Shown in pieces: positions 32,106 to 41,057 of a stretch of DNA of 64,000 nucleotides (positions within the stretch are counted from its first letter, which is position 1; each line of letters starts with the position of its first letter). This stretch comes from Corynebacterium hansenii (GTDB lineage: Bacteria; Actinomycetota; Actinomycetes; Mycobacteriales; Mycobacteriaceae): positions 1,612,001 to 1,676,000 of the forward strand of contig NZ_CP047211.1 of the NCBI RefSeq assembly GCF_030408795.1. Direction: 5' to 3'. The position numbers and the translations under genes were made by a program. The notes beneath the pieces are model-generated. The model had not been told where the DNA came from, made no database searches, and saw only the letters and a program-made list of their open reading frames with translations.

Positions 32106-32187
32106 ATTCATACACACTTTTCGTTGCTCGAAACCGCCGAAATCACCCCAAATCCGCAGTTCCGAGCAACAAAAGGTGTGTATGAAT
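32106..32187. repeat. Inverted-repeat element with 25-nt arms
   Basis: Arms 32106-32130 and 32163-32187 match at 23 of 25 positions, and both mismatches would be G-U pairs in RNA. The loop is 32 nt. The outer ends are ATTCATACACAC. AT content is higher than in the surroundings. It may be a miniature palindromic repeat or a structured RNA; no promoter or T tract makes either certain. Confidence 0.8.
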
Positions 32188-32396
32188 TTCCTGAGTGAGA
32201 ACCAGTGGCGAATCCGAGCCGGCGGGTGATCCACCGCGGAGTTCACACGACGGCGGGATCGAGATGGCCGGCAATTCATCCCTCGGACCACGCAACGACG
32301 GACGCGAACCGGCGGGTGATCCACCATGGAGTTCGTCCAACGGCGGACGCGAGCCAGCGGGCCATCCCGCGCCCCGGCCGCACGACGGCGGGCGGG

Positions 32397-32402
32397 TAGG
32401 CT
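32397..32402 (+). promoter_or_regulatory. -10 box of fxsA-lnt-ppm1
   Basis: TAGGCT lies 7 nt before ATG 32410, with no Shine-Dalgarno. Confidence 0.5.
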
Positions 32403-32409
32403 TGGCCGC

Positions 32410-33435
32410 ATGTCAAGGGTCCTCTTCCCGCTGTATTTGATCATCGAACTGGTCGCCTTCATCGCGGTCTCCAAGTGGATCGGCGTCGGCTGGGCGCTGC
32501 TCGCGCTTGGCGGCCTTTTCATCGTCGGCGTGGTCACCGCGGCGTGGGAAATGCGCCGCCTGACGCAGCGCGCAATGGACGACGCGATCGCCGCGCAGGA
32601 AGCGATGGGCGGCCCCGGCGCCATGGGTCACGGCAGCCCGATGGGCAACCAGGGCGAACCAGGCCACGGAGGATCGATGGGCGCGACCGGCCAGGCCGGC
32701 GATTCGGACGCGGCCGGTGACGACATCATCGACCCCGCCGACCGAGAGAAGCGCGCCCGCCGCGCACTGGCCTCGGCGGGAACTCTCGTCGTGGATTCGG
32801 CGATGCTCATGGTCGGGTGCGTGCTGCTGGCGATCCCGGGGTTCGTCACGACGATCTTCGGCCTGCTGTTGATCCTGCCGCCGACGCGGTGGCTGATCCG
32901 CACGGTCGGCGGCGCGTCGCTGGCGGCGTGGTTCCAGCGCACGGGGTCGAAGAGCATGTTCGTGGTCCAGCGGTACGGCGTGAAGTACGGCGACGACGGC
33001 GCCGAGGTCATCGACCACGACGACCCGTCCTCCCCATCCGCCCCCTCGGGACCGGCGGGTCCGCGCTCCACGGCGGACGACGCCTCCGCACCTCGCCGCC
33101 TCGGCCGGGGCACCGGCGAGCGCATCACGTTCGACGTTCCCGACGACGCCTCCGCGCTCGACGACTGGGCGCGTGACGACGAGAAGAGGCGCGGCGGCAC
33201 CGGCGACCCCATGGTCATCGATGAAGGCCCCGATTCCGGCTCGGACAAGCGTGCGGGCGGAACCCAGAACAAGGGCAACGACAAGGGCAAGAGCGAGAAC
33301 CCCGACTCCAACAAGCGCCGGGGCGAGAACCCCGACAACCCCGGCAACGCCGAGCCCGGCTCCGACAAGCGCCCGGACGAAAACCCGAACCAGAACACGG
33401 ACGGGAACGCCGGCGGCCCGGAGCCGCGCGGATGA
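32410..33435 (+). CDS. fxsA: FxsA-family membrane protein with long polar tail
   Basis: A 341-aa protein. Residues about 1-50 and 120-175 form the FxsA core with membrane segments FPLYLIIELVAFIAV, ALLALGGLFIVGVVTA and MLMVGCVLLAIPGFVTTIFGLLLILPPTRW. In the middle a Gly/Met-rich loop (GGPGAMGHGSPMG) is inserted. The C-terminal 150 residues are a polar, repeat-like tail (SDKR, NPDSNKR, GENPDNPGN) predicted to be disordered. FxsA modulates phage exclusion in E. coli; its general function is unknown. The stop overlaps the lnt start (ATGA), and this is the usual neighbour order in actinobacteria. Confidence 0.8.
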   Translation: MSRVLFPLYLIIELVAFIAVSKWIGVGWALLALGGLFIVGVVTAAWEMRRLTQRAMDDAIAAQEAMGGPGAMGHGSPMGNQGEPGHGGSMGATGQAGDSDAAGDDIIDPADREKRARRALASAGTLVVDSAMLMVGCVLLAIPGFVTTIFGLLLILPPTRWLIRTVGGASLAAWFQRTGSKSMFVVQRYGVKYGDDGAEVIDHDDPSSPSAPSGPAGPRSTADDASAPRRLGRGTGERITFDVPDDASALDDWARDDEKRRGGTGDPMVIDEGPDSGSDKRAGGTQNKGNDKGKSENPDSNKRRGENPDNPGNAEPGSDKRPDENPNQNTDGNAGGPEPRG

Positions 33436-35162
33436 TCCACCTGCGCAAACGCGGCCCGGTCCTGATCCGATTCGCGGCCGCGGCGGTCGGCGGCGCCTTC
33501 GTGGCGTGGTCGTTTCAGCCGGTGGGCCTGTGGTGGTTGGCGTGGCTGGGAGTGGCGGGCCTGCTGGTCGCGCTGCTCGGACGCCCGTCGTGGGGCGCGA
33601 CCGTCGGCATGGCGGTGATCTGGGGGTTCACCACGTCGATGATCGCGCTGCCGTGGATCTCCGAGTTCGTCGGCGCCATGCCGTATGTCGCGTTGTCCGT
33701 CACGCTCGGCTTGATGCAGATCCCCGGTGTGCTGCTGGCGCGGTTCATCCTCGGGGCGGACGGGCGCGGCACCGGCCCCCGCACCCCGGCGGCCGTGCCG
33801 TGGCCGGTCCGCGCGGTTGGCGCAGCGGCCGCGATCCTGGCGGGTGAGGCGCTGCTGGCGCGTTGGCCGTTCGGCGGGTTCCCGTGGTTGCGCATCGGCT
33901 GGGGCCAGCTCGGAAGCCCGCTTGACGACGCCGCCGTCCTCGGAGGAGTTGCCCTCGTCGGTTTCTTGGCGGTGTTGGTTTCCGCGGGTCTGGCGTCGTT
34001 CGTCGTCAAGCAATGGGCTACCGGCCTGGTGCTGATCCTGCTGCCGCTCGCGGTCGGCCTCGTGGCGCAGCCCGCGGCGGGGGAGAACGCGGCCACCGTG
34101 CGCATCGCCGCGGTGCAGGGCAACGTGCCGCGGCTGGGGATGGACTTCAACGCGCAACGGCGGGCGGTGCTGAAGAACCACGCCGACGCCACGCGCGCGC
34201 TCGCCGCCCGGGTGCGCGACGGCGCCGAACCGCGGCCGGACCTGGTGGTGTGGCCGGAGAACTCGTCGGATGTCAGCCCGTTCCGGGATCCGGAGGCGGC
34301 GCGGATCATCGACGCGGCGGCGAAGGACATCAAGGCGCCGATCATCGTGGGGACGTTCACCTACGACGACGGCGTGCAGAACACCATGGTCCTGTGGGAC
34401 CCGGTCGACGGCCCCGTCGACGGGCAGCGCCACGAGAAGATCTACCTGCAGCCCTTCGGCGAGACCATGCCGTTCCGCGATCTGCTGCGGCGCATCACGC
34501 CGCTGGTCGACCGCGCGGGCGACATGACGCCGGGCAGCGGCGACGGGGTGATCCGGGTGGACCTGGATCGCGGTGCGGAAGGCGGCGGGGAAGGCGGCGC
34601 GGACGAAAACGGCGGGGAAGCGCGCGGCGGCGATGATGGCGGGAACGGCACGCGCGAGGGCCAGGGCGAAATCGGTGCCGCCAACGGCGCCCGCGCGGTG
34701 GTCGACACCATCGCGATGGGCATCGCCACCTGCTACGAGGTCGTGTTCGACGATGCCTTCCGCGACGCGGTGAACAACGGCGCGACGATCCTGGCCACGC
34801 CCACGAACAACGCCACCTTCGGCTTCACCGACATGACGTACCAGCAGCTGGCCATGAGCCGCATGCGCGCCATCGAGTTCGACCGCGCCGTCGTCGTCGC
34901 CGCGACCAGCGGCGTCAGCGCCATCGTCGGCCCGGACGGGTCGGTGGAGCAGGAGACGGGGATCTTCGAGCAGCATGTGCTCACCGCGGACCTGCCGCTG
35001 CGCGACAACCTCACCTTCGCCGCCCGGTATGGTGGAGCGGTGGAGTGGGCCATCGTCGCCCTCGCCGCGTTCGCGCTGATCGCAGCCGTGCGCCGTGCCG
35101 CAGCCGCGGTCGCCGCGGCCCGCGAGGACGAACACCAGCAGGATTCCCGTAAGGAGCGATAG
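33432..35162 (+). CDS. lnt: Apolipoprotein N-acyltransferase
   Basis: A 576-aa membrane enzyme. Six or so membrane helices cover residues about 10-215, followed by a nitrilase-like domain with the Glu-Lys-Cys catalytic set: Glu in VVWPENSSD (about 276), Lys in [12 protein letters not shown] (about 336) and Cys in IATCYEVVF (about 434). It adds the third acyl chain to lipoproteins at the outer face of the membrane. An acidic Gly-rich insertion (residues about 378-415) separates the Lys and Cys segments. In Mycobacterium the Lnt domain is fused to Ppm1; here ppm1 is a separate gene starting in the lnt stop codon. Confidence 0.9.
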   Translation: MIHLRKRGPVLIRFAAAAVGGAFVAWSFQPVGLWWLAWLGVAGLLVALLGRPSWGATVGMAVIWGFTTSMIALPWISEFVGAMPYVALSVTLGLMQIPGVLLARFILGADGRGTGPRTPAAVPWPVRAVGAAAAILAGEALLARWPFGGFPWLRIGWGQLGSPLDDAAVLGGVALVGFLAVLVSAGLASFVVKQWATGLVLILLPLAVGLVAQPAAGENAATVRIAAVQGNVPRLGMDFNAQRRAVLKNHADATRALAARVRDGAEPRPDLVVWPENSSDVSPFRDPEAARIIDAAAKDIKAPIIVGTFTYDDGVQNTMVLWDPVDGPVDGQRHEKIYLQPFGETMPFRDLLRRITPLVDRAGDMTPGSGDGVIRVDLDRGAEGGGEGGADENGGEARGGDDGGNGTREGQGEIGAANGARAVVDTIAMGIATCYEVVFDDAFRDAVNNGATILATPTNNATFGFTDMTYQQLAMSRMRAIEFDRAVVVAATSGVSAIVGPDGSVEQETGIFEQHVLTADLPLRDNLTFAARYGGAVEWAIVALAAFALIAAVRRAAAAVAAAREDEHQQDSRKER

Positions 35163-35953
35163 TGTCCAAGCCGAGTGACAGCACCCTCGTCATCATCCCG
35201 ACGTTCAACGAGCGGGAGAACCTGCCTCTCGTCGTCGGCCGCCTGCGCGCGGCGCAGCCGGACGTGCATGTTCTCGTCGTCGACGATTCCTCGCCGGACG
35301 GCACGGGCGACGTCGCCGACGAGCTGGCCGCCGAGGCGCCGGAGCAGATCCACGTCCTGCACCGCGAGAGCAAGGGCGGCCTGTGGGGCGCCTACCGCGC
35401 GGGCTTCGAGTGGGGCCTGCAGCGCGACTACCGGGTGCTGTGCGAGATGGACGCCGACGGTTCGCACGCCCCCGAGCAGCTGCATCTGCTTCTCGACGCC
35501 GTCGATGCGGGAGCCGATCTGGTCATCGGGTCGCGTTACGTGCCGGGTGGTTCGACGGTGAACTGGCCGGCGTCGCGCAAGATCCTGTCGCGCGGCGGCA
35601 ACCTGTACATCTCCGTGCTGCTGGGCGCCGGGGTGCGGGACATCACCGCCGGCTACCGCGCGTTCCGCCGCGAGGTGCTGGAGATGCTGGACCTCGATGG
35701 GATCGGCAAGGAGGCGTACCTGTTCCAGACGGAGATCGGCTGGAAGGCCGTGCAGGCCGGTTTCGACGTCCGCGAGGTGCCCATCACCTTCACCGAGCGC
35801 GTGTACGGCGAGTCGAAGCTGTCGGGCAGCTTCGTCACCGATTCGCTGACGGCCGTGACCAAGTGGGGCATCGGCTACCGCGCCGGCCAGCTGCGCGACA
35901 TCGCGGAGGAAGTGTCCCGCCTGGCCAAGCATTCGATCAAGAAGCGGTTCTGA
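35162..35953 (+). CDS. ppm1: Polyprenol monophosphomannose synthase
   Basis: A 263-aa GT2 glycosyltransferase of the dolichol-phosphate mannose synthase type. [15 protein letters not shown] at the start binds the nucleotide; [12 protein letters not shown] and the metal site MDADGSH follow; [14 protein letters not shown] and [11 protein letters not shown] are further family motifs. It makes polyprenyl-phospho-mannose from GDP-mannose for lipomannan, lipoarabinomannan and protein mannosylation. GTG 35162 is preceded by AAGGAG and overlaps the lnt stop by 1 nt. No membrane segment, so it is cytoplasmic or membrane-associated, possibly through Lnt as shown in C. glutamicum. Confidence 0.92.
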   Translation: MSKPSDSTLVIIPTFNERENLPLVVGRLRAAQPDVHVLVVDDSSPDGTGDVADELAAEAPEQIHVLHRESKGGLWGAYRAGFEWGLQRDYRVLCEMDADGSHAPEQLHLLLDAVDAGADLVIGSRYVPGGSTVNWPASRKILSRGGNLYISVLLGAGVRDITAGYRAFRREVLEMLDLDGIGKEAYLFQTEIGWKAVQAGFDVREVPITFTERVYGESKLSGSFVTDSLTAVTKWGIGYRAGQLRDIAEEVSRLAKHSIKKRF

Positions 35954-36017
35954 CGGGCATTCGCCGCTTTACGGCGCCGCACCATACCTGATGGTCCGCA
36001 CCATCCCGATAACGGCT

Positions 36018-36815
36018 TTACGACGACGCCGCACCATCCTGGATGGGCGGCGCCTCCGCGTTTTCGATGCGGTGGTCGATCAACCGCGCGACATGGCCGA
36101 TCTCCAGGCCGGAGAAGACGATGTCGGGGATGATCACTTTCCGCCGCGGGCGGGTCCTGCCCAGGAACACGGTTTCCTGACGGGGGTCCAGGAGAACATG
36201 AAGGGCCGTGTTTCCTCGGGTGACGACGTATTTCGTGCGGCATTCCTCCGTCAGTTCCACGTCGGCGGCGCTGAGCGTTCCGATTCGGACGTGAAGCCGA
36301 TTTCCGGAGATGCGGATGCATGATTGCCCGGCGGACATCATCGCGAGGATGCAGGCGAAGAGAAACATGAACACGGCCAGGGCCCACGGCGCCGCCGAAC
36401 CCCCGGGAAATGATCCGCCGCCATCGTCGGCCAGTCCGAAGAATGCGAACATCGCCGCCAACGACATCATCAGCCCGATTGCGCCCAGCAGCTGCGGTTG
36501 GGGGAATCGCGCCTCGATGTCCACGTCATCACCGGAAACGCGGATTCGCGCACGGGCGGCGGGATGCGTCAAAAATGGGAACCACAGCAGGCCGACCAAT
36601 ACCGTCCCGAAAAAGGTGCCGGACGCGATCATGAAGAATGGGCCGGCGGGCGGAGTCGCCGCCACGACCCACGTGGCCAGCCCGGCGGCGACGGATACGA
36701 CCAGGACCGTTCCGGCCCACTTTCCGGCGAAGGACCGGCGGTCACGCCGTTGCTTGGCCTCGAGCTCGCGGAATGGCGCAAGGACCTTATCGCGCCGATC
36801 CGGCAGCTTCTTCAT
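36018..36815 (-). CDS. Hypothetical membrane protein
   Basis: A 265-aa protein I do not recognise. After a basic start (KKLPDRRDKV) it has two pairs of membrane helices: residues about 30-50 and 58-78, then 110-130 and 143-163. The C-terminal 90 residues are soluble and beta-rich (RISGNRLHVRIGTLSAADVELTEE, TRPRRKVIIPDIVFSG), resembling bacterial PH-like domains in pattern, which is only a guess. ATG 36815 has a G-rich stretch upstream; an in-frame ATG at 36872 is an alternative. It stands alone between convergent ppm1 and the rbpA terminator. Confidence 0.55.
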   Translation of the reverse strand: MKKLPDRRDKVLAPFRELEAKQRRDRRSFAGKWAGTVLVVSVAAGLATWVVAATPPAGPFFMIASGTFFGTVLVGLLWFPFLTHPAARARIRVSGDDVDIEARFPQPQLLGAIGLMMSLAAMFAFFGLADDGGGSFPGGSAAPWALAVFMFLFACILAMMSAGQSCIRISGNRLHVRIGTLSAADVELTEECRTKYVVTRGNTALHVLLDPRQETVFLGRTRPRRKVIIPDIVFSGLEIGHVARLIDHRIENAEAPPIQDGAASS

Positions 36816-36909
36816 GCGCGCCCACCCCCTCATCCGAACCGACCAAGCTGCATTCTCACGACGATAGGGCACGTGCGGGCCGGCGGATTCGGCGAACGGC
36901 CGAAAAGAA

Positions 36910-36952
36910 CGATCCGACCCGGAAGGACCATGTGGCCTTCCGGGTCGGATCG
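36910..36952 (-). terminator. Terminator of rbpA
   Basis: A perfect 17-bp stem with a 9-nt loop, followed on the minus strand by GTTCTTTTC. It lies 33 nt after the rbpA stop. Confidence 0.85.
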
Positions 36953-36984
36953 TCGTGAGGCGTTCGTGCGCCGGGGGAGGAAAC

Positions 36985-37374
36985 CTACTTGTTCTCGGCC
37001 TCGGCGGCCTCCGCCTCCTGCTGCTGCTTGAGCAGCCGGGCGGCGTTGCGGCGGCGCTTGCGCAGCAGGTCGACGCGCTCGTCGAGCAGGACGTCGAGCT
37101 CCTCGAGGGAACGGCGCTCGCGGAGCATGTCCCAGTGGGTGCGCGGCGGCTTCACGGGCTTCGCCTCGGTGCCCTCGCCCTCGACCAGCTTGCCGATCTG
37201 GCCGTTCTTGCACAGCCACTCGCCGGGGATCTCGGCGTCATCGGCGAAGGGGACCTCGAAAATGCCGTCTTCGGTCTGGTAACGGACCATGCGGCGGGGC
37301 GCGAGGTCGTGGTCGCGGTCGGTCTCGTAGGAGACGGCGCCCATGCGGCTGCCGCGAAGAACTCGATCTGCCAT
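36985..37374 (-). CDS. rbpA: RNA polymerase-binding protein RbpA
   Basis: A 129-aa protein. The conserved N-terminal tail (MADRVLRGSRMGAVSYETDRD), the core domain with RRMVRYQTEDGIFEVPFADDAEIP, the basic linker and the sigma-interacting domain (THWDMLRERRSLEELDVLLDERVDLLR) are in the expected order. RbpA stabilises the RNA polymerase holoenzyme with the primary sigma factor and aids open complex formation in actinobacteria. A Gln/Glu/Ala-rich tail of about 15 residues ends the protein. ATG 37374 starts the conserved tail. Monocistronic, with a strong terminator. Confidence 0.94.
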   Translation of the reverse strand: MADRVLRGSRMGAVSYETDRDHDLAPRRMVRYQTEDGIFEVPFADDAEIPGEWLCKNGQIGKLVEGEGTEAKPVKPPRTHWDMLRERRSLEELDVLLDERVDLLRKRRRNAARLLKQQQEAEAAEAENK

Positions 37375-37502
37375 GGTGTGGCGGCCCTTCTTCCAAAATG
37401 TTCGGGGATGGGACGGGGATGGGGGCGGGCGGCGGAGCAATCTCCGCCGCCACGCTCCCGAAACGCTGACCCTCGATTATAACCCCTGGGTGCGGGGCGT
37501 GC

Positions 37503-37508
37503 CATAAT
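37503..37508 (+). promoter_or_regulatory. -10 box of small Cys-rich protein gene
   Basis: CATAAT lies 6 nt before GTG 37515. It diverges from rbpA. Confidence 0.5.
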
Positions 37509-37514
37509 CCGGTC

Positions 37515-37862
37515 GTGACCGTCAACGACACCGCCCATTGCGAATGGTGCGGCAGGGAAATCGCCCTGTCGCCCCGCGGCCGGCGCCGCAAGTACTGCGA
37601 CCAGACGTGCCGCCAGCGGGCCTACGAGCACCGGCGCGCCGAGGCCGCGGCCGCCGCGGGGGCCGGCGGTGCGGGCGCGGGGGAGCGGGCGGCCGGGTTG
37701 TCGGACGAACGCTTGGCGACGTTGCGCGACGGGCTCTTCGCGCTGCGGTGCGCGGCGGAAGACGTCGAAACCGCGGTCGGCGAGGGCGCCGACGCCGGAG
37801 AAGTGGCGGCGATGTGCCGCGAGTTGGTGGTCAAGGCGCGGGAGCTGGAGCATTTCCGCTGA
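37515..37862 (+). CDS. Small zinc-ribbon-like protein
   Basis: A 115-aa protein of unknown function. The N-terminal 40 residues have CEWCGREI and KYCDQTCRQRAYEHRR, a CxxC...CxxxC arrangement that resembles a treble-clef or zinc-ribbon finger with a basic helix. The rest is an Ala/Gly linker and a helical segment (LSDERLATLRDGLFALRCAAEDVETAV). The arrangement suggests nucleic-acid or protein binding, which is inference. GTG 37515 is leaderless. Confidence 0.65.
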   Translation: MTVNDTAHCEWCGREIALSPRGRRRKYCDQTCRQRAYEHRRAEAAAAAGAGGAGAGERAAGLSDERLATLRDGLFALRCAAEDVETAVGEGADAGEVAAMCRELVVKARELEHFR

Positions 37863-37987
37863 ACCCGGGCGCGCAGGCCGTCGTAAAGTGAAGTGCGCCA
37901 CAGGGGGAGAGGTAAACGGCGAAAACAACAGCTCCGCGGCGGGGCCCGATGCCACTTAAGGGCGCCTGAGGGGATACCATGACGGGT

Positions 37988-38692
37988 ATGAATTCGGGCA
38001 TGAAGAAGTCGATCGTGACGCTGGTCGCGGTGGCGGTGGTCGCGTTGGCGATCGTCATCGTCGGCCCCGTTCTGTACCGCGTGATCACGTCCGAGGGCGT
38101 GCGCACCGGCGGCGTGGACACCGCCAACGTCCAGCCGGCCACAACGGACCGCAACGGCACCTGGGAGGTCGCCCGGTCCGGCGCCGGCACGAGCACGTCG
38201 GTCGGATACACGTTCAACGAGCTGCTGCCGGGCAGCCAGCGGACGACGTCCGGCTCCACGCACGACGTGACCGGCACGTTCGAGATCGTCGGCGACACCC
38301 TGAAGTCCGGGTCGCTGGTCGTGGACATGGAGACCCTGCGGTCCGACGACATGAAGCGAGACAACAACGTCCGCGACACCATCTTCAGCACGGAGTCGTA
38401 CCCGGAGGCGAAGTTCGAGGTGTCCGGCGACACCGACCTGACGGTCGTGCCGGATGATGGCACGCCCGCCGACGTCCAGGTGCCGGGCCGGCTGACCATC
38501 CGCGGGGTGACCAACGACGTCGTCGTGCCGCTGCAGGTCATGCGCCACGGAGATCACGTGCTCATGTCCGGCACGCTCGAGTTCAACCGCCTGGACTACA
38601 ACGTGCGCACGCCGGACTTCGTGGCGGCGTCCGTCGACGAGAACGGCGAGCTGAACCTGCGCATCGTGCTGCGCAAGGCCGAGGCAAAGTAG
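37988..38692 (+). CDS. YceI-family protein with N-terminal membrane anchor
   Basis: A 234-aa protein. Residues about 1-30 are a single uncleaved-looking membrane helix (KKSIVTLVAVAVVALAIVIVG). The YceI beta-barrel follows: GTWEVARSGAGTSTSVGYTF, HDVTGTFEIVGDTLKSGSLVVDM, RDNNVRDTIFSTESYPEAKF and GVTNDVVVPLQV. The family binds isoprenoid-type lipids; a cell-surface lipid-binding role is inferred. TACCAT at 37975 is a -10 box 7 nt before ATG 37988, so I prefer this start; ATG 37979 is in frame 3 codons upstream. Confidence 0.85.
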   Translation: MNSGMKKSIVTLVAVAVVALAIVIVGPVLYRVITSEGVRTGGVDTANVQPATTDRNGTWEVARSGAGTSTSVGYTFNELLPGSQRTTSGSTHDVTGTFEIVGDTLKSGSLVVDMETLRSDDMKRDNNVRDTIFSTESYPEAKFEVSGDTDLTVVPDDGTPADVQVPGRLTIRGVTNDVVVPLQVMRHGDHVLMSGTLEFNRLDYNVRTPDFVAASVDENGELNLRIVLRKAEAK

Positions 38693-38827
38693 CTCGGACA
38701 GTCCCGGGGTGGCCGCGGAGTCGCCGTCGAGTTGCCGCGGCCGACCCGAGGACCGTGCCGGCCCGGCCGACTGACCGAGAAACGGACCGGCCGGCCCGAG
38801 AGCCAAGCAAGGAATCGGCTTGAAAGA

Positions 38828-38858
38828 CCCCGGGGCGCCGCCCGAAGCGCGCCCGGGG
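38828..38858 (+). terminator. Terminator after the YceI gene
   Basis: CCCCGGG pairs with CCCGGGG and an inner GCGC/GCGC extends the stem, then CTTCATCATT follows. It lies 135 nt after the stop codon. Confidence 0.5.
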
Positions 38859-38868
38859 CTTCATCATT

Positions 38869-38907
38869 ACGTCACAGTGACGTTTTGAAGGGGCACTCCG
38901 GTATAGT
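38869..38907 (+). promoter_or_regulatory. Promoter with palindromic operator candidate
   Basis: The 15-nt palindrome ACGTCACAGTGACGT (38869-38883) overlaps a possible -35 (TGACGT), and TATAGT follows about 18 nt downstream near 38902. It precedes the small membrane protein gene at 38971. Confidence 0.4.
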
Positions 38908-38970
38908 CCCGAAACGGTCCGAACACGGCCTGGAACGGCCCGACACGATCCGAACACGAAAGAGAGACCC

Positions 38971-39261
38971 ATGTACGAGAAAATGATCCTGGCGCGCCGG
39001 GTGCGCATGGCGATGCTGGTCGTGTTCGTCCTTTTCGTCGCATGGCAGAAGCTGTGGATCCTGGCCGTCATCGGCCTGGCGCTCATGGCGCTGACCGTGT
39101 GGCAGACCAAGCGCCTGCGCGAGGAGATCGCCGTACGCACCGCGGCGGAGAACGCGGGCGTGCCGTACGGGCCGGCGGCCAACGTCGTGGATGATTCCAC
39201 CCGCGGCTTCGAGGACGGCACCGGCGGCGCCCGGGGACCCAAGAAGCGCCGTACGCACTGA
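38971..39261 (+). CDS. Small membrane protein
   Basis: A 96-aa protein of unknown function. One long or two short membrane helices occupy residues about 12-45 (RMAMLVVFVLFVAW and LWILAVIGLALMALTVW), followed by a charged cytoplasmic-looking tail with a Gly-rich end (GFEDGTGGARGPKKRR). A weak GAGAG lies upstream of ATG 38971. The gene follows the operator-like palindrome at 38869 and may be regulated by it. Confidence 0.6.
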   Translation: MYEKMILARRVRMAMLVVFVLFVAWQKLWILAVIGLALMALTVWQTKRLREEIAVRTAAENAGVPYGPAANVVDDSTRGFEDGTGGARGPKKRRTH

Positions 39262-39308
39262 CGCAGGCGAGGTCATGACGCACCGCCGGCAGGCCCCCTC
39301 TCACCCGG

Positions 39309-39341
39309 TGTCCGATAATATACATTATGACATTCCGGACA
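39309..39341. promoter_or_regulatory. AT-rich dyad, possible operator
   Basis: TGTCCG and CGGACA flank an imperfect dyad containing ATAATATACATTAT, the most AT-rich spot in several kilobases. It may have controlled the decayed gene downstream. Confidence 0.3.
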
Positions 39342-39448
39342 AGGCGGTTCTCCCCTCGCATTTCGGTTTCCCCTCACATGGCTCCGCCCCTCACATGGAT
39401 CCGCGCCTCGCGTGGCGCAGCGCCCGAGCGCCCCGGGTTCGCCGTCGG

Positions 39449-39544
39449 CACGATGCTTCCTGAAGCTCGACCCCCGGACCGTCGTCATCGACCGCACCCG
39501 CCGCCGCTTCCATGCGGCCAACATCGGCGTTGCCGACATGAGCT
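39449..39544 (+). pseudogene. Remnant of a gene 3' end
   Basis: The 306-nt gap between 39261 and the convergent PepSY gene has no intact gene. Near its end one frame reads CFLKLDPRTVVIDRTRR and on to HAANIGVADMS before TGA 39542, with almost all third positions G or C, as in real genes here. No start codon and upstream homologous sequence are found in the same frame, so this looks like the tail of a deleted gene. The family is not recognisable. Confidence 0.35.
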
Positions 39545-39568
39545 GAGGCGGCCCGGGCGACGCGCATT

Positions 39569-41005
39569 TCAACGCCTTCGCAGTCGATCCCACACCATGC
39601 TGCCGACGACGAATGCGAGGCACGTGACTCCGAACACCGGCGCGAGCACCGCGTATGCGGCCACGGCGACGACGAGAACGCCCAGTCGCCAGTCCCGGGC
39701 CACTCGAACGGGTCGGGCCGGCGGCGAAGCCAACCTGAACCCATCCCCTCGCGCCGGACGGCGTTGCCACCACATGCGGTAACCCAGAACGATCATCGCG
39801 ATGATCGCAGCCGCCAGTCCACCCAACACGATCTGGTTGGCGATGCCGAACAACGTGCCCATGTGCAGCTGAATGATCCATGCGGTGGCCTTCGCTGCGA
39901 ACGGCCAATCGTCGAAAAGTAAACGGTGGACGATTTCGCCCGTGGCACCGTCGACGGCAACCGAATCGTTCTTCAGGCGGTACGCGGCACGATTCTCGGT
40001 GGCGGACCAAGCCTGGCCGGCCTCCTTCGGCGGCGTCAGCGTGACGGGGCGCGCCAGTTCCCCATCGACGGCCGCCGCCACCCGATCGATCTCGGCACCG
40101 CGAACCCGGCCGGATCCGGCTGCGCTTTCCCCGGCGCCGTGGTCCCCATGCCCCGACCCGGCGGAGCCCGACGCCGCGCCGGACGCGCCGAGGTCCGTGG
40201 AAACCTTCGGCGTACCCCAGTTGAGGGCGGTGCGCAGTTCGCTGATGTTGTCGCCCGCCACCGAAGACCAGGTGAGACCCGAAAAGGTGAGGAATACCAG
40301 GCCGACCGCGATCACCGTTCCGGTCGCTCCATGCCACCGCAGGCTCCGCACCCGGTTCCGCGCGCCCTTCACCCGGAGCATTGCGGCAATGGCACCGCCC
40401 GTCGTGCGGCGTACCCGATTGCGTTGCCACCACAGGATGACTCCTCCGACGGCGAGCACTCCGAGCCACGATGCCGCGATCTCCGAGTAGAGGCGGCCGG
40501 GCTGCCCCAGCCACGCCATCCGGTGCCCTTCGGAAATCCACTGGCGCAAGGGCAACGCCGCGGAACTGCCGTATTGCGTCATGTCGCCGGTGATCTCCCC
40601 GGAACGCGGGTCGACGAACACCGCGCGCGAGGTCGACTTGGGCAATGTCGGGTCGTTGAAGAGCACGCGCACCGTTGCGCGTGGATCATCGTCGAGCCGA
40701 ATGCCGGCGAGGTCCAAGTCCGGGTGCCGCCGTTGCGCGATGTCGACCAGCTCACTCACGGGTTTGGCCTCCCCTTCGCCCGTGGCGGTCAACGCTTCGT
40801 CGTAGACGATGGTCTCCAAAGTGGGCGCGAAGGCGTATGCCAATCCGGTGGCCGCCGCGAAAAGGATCAGCGGGGCGCAGATGATGCCGGCGAAAAAGTG
40901 CATCCGAAGGAGCAACTTGCGGATGCCAGCTGCCGGCGAGCCCGCACCGTCCGATTGCGCACCGGACTCGACCGGGTCAACTCGTGATGATTCTGTAAGG
41001 GTCAT
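39569..41005 (-). CDS. PepSY-associated transmembrane protein
   Basis: A 478-aa membrane protein of the PepSY-TM family. Four membrane helices: residues about 33-55 (MHFFAGIICAPLILFAAATGLAYAF region), 175-195 (LGVLAVGGVILWW), 225-245 and 385-410, with a fifth pair near the C-terminus. Between them are PepSY-like extracytoplasmic parts (DEALTATGEGEAKPVSELVDIAQRR, SAVDGATGEIVHR type). Conserved His residues occur in LRMHFF, SEGHRM, RWHGATG and IQLHMG. The family is often tied to iron or siderophore reduction, but no such neighbour is present. A His/Gly/Ser-rich loop (GSGHGDHGAGES) lies at about 285-310. Confidence 0.82.
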   Translation of the reverse strand: MTLTESSRVDPVESGAQSDGAGSPAAGIRKLLLRMHFFAGIICAPLILFAAATGLAYAFAPTLETIVYDEALTATGEGEAKPVSELVDIAQRRHPDLDLAGIRLDDDPRATVRVLFNDPTLPKSTSRAVFVDPRSGEITGDMTQYGSSAALPLRQWISEGHRMAWLGQPGRLYSEIAASWLGVLAVGGVILWWQRNRVRRTTGGAIAAMLRVKGARNRVRSLRWHGATGTVIAVGLVFLTFSGLTWSSVAGDNISELRTALNWGTPKVSTDLGASGAASGSAGSGHGDHGAGESAAGSGRVRGAEIDRVAAAVDGELARPVTLTPPKEAGQAWSATENRAAYRLKNDSVAVDGATGEIVHRLLFDDWPFAAKATAWIIQLHMGTLFGIANQIVLGGLAAAIIAMIVLGYRMWWQRRPARGDGFRLASPPARPVRVARDWRLGVLVVAVAAYAVLAPVFGVTCLAFVVGSMVWDRLRRR

Positions 41006-41045
41006 GTTCAGTAGTCGCGCGCGGACGCCGAAGAGTTCCCCCTGC

Positions 41046-41051
41046 TAGCCT
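41046..41051 (+). promoter_or_regulatory. -10 box of phzF-like gene
   Basis: TAGCCT lies 6 nt before ATG 41058. Confidence 0.5.
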
Positions 41052-41057
41052 CGTGAC

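Larger units (their letters stand above)
31645..32396. other. Repeat-rich non-coding gap
   Basis: This 750-nt stretch between cobN and fxsA has no gene I can support. It holds a 121-nt tandem duplication, an 82-nt inverted-repeat element, and a second pair of direct repeats (about 30 nt of GGCGGGTGATCCACC type at 32219 and 32309, 90 nt apart). The short open frames here run through the repeats and are not gene-like. Confidence 0.7.
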
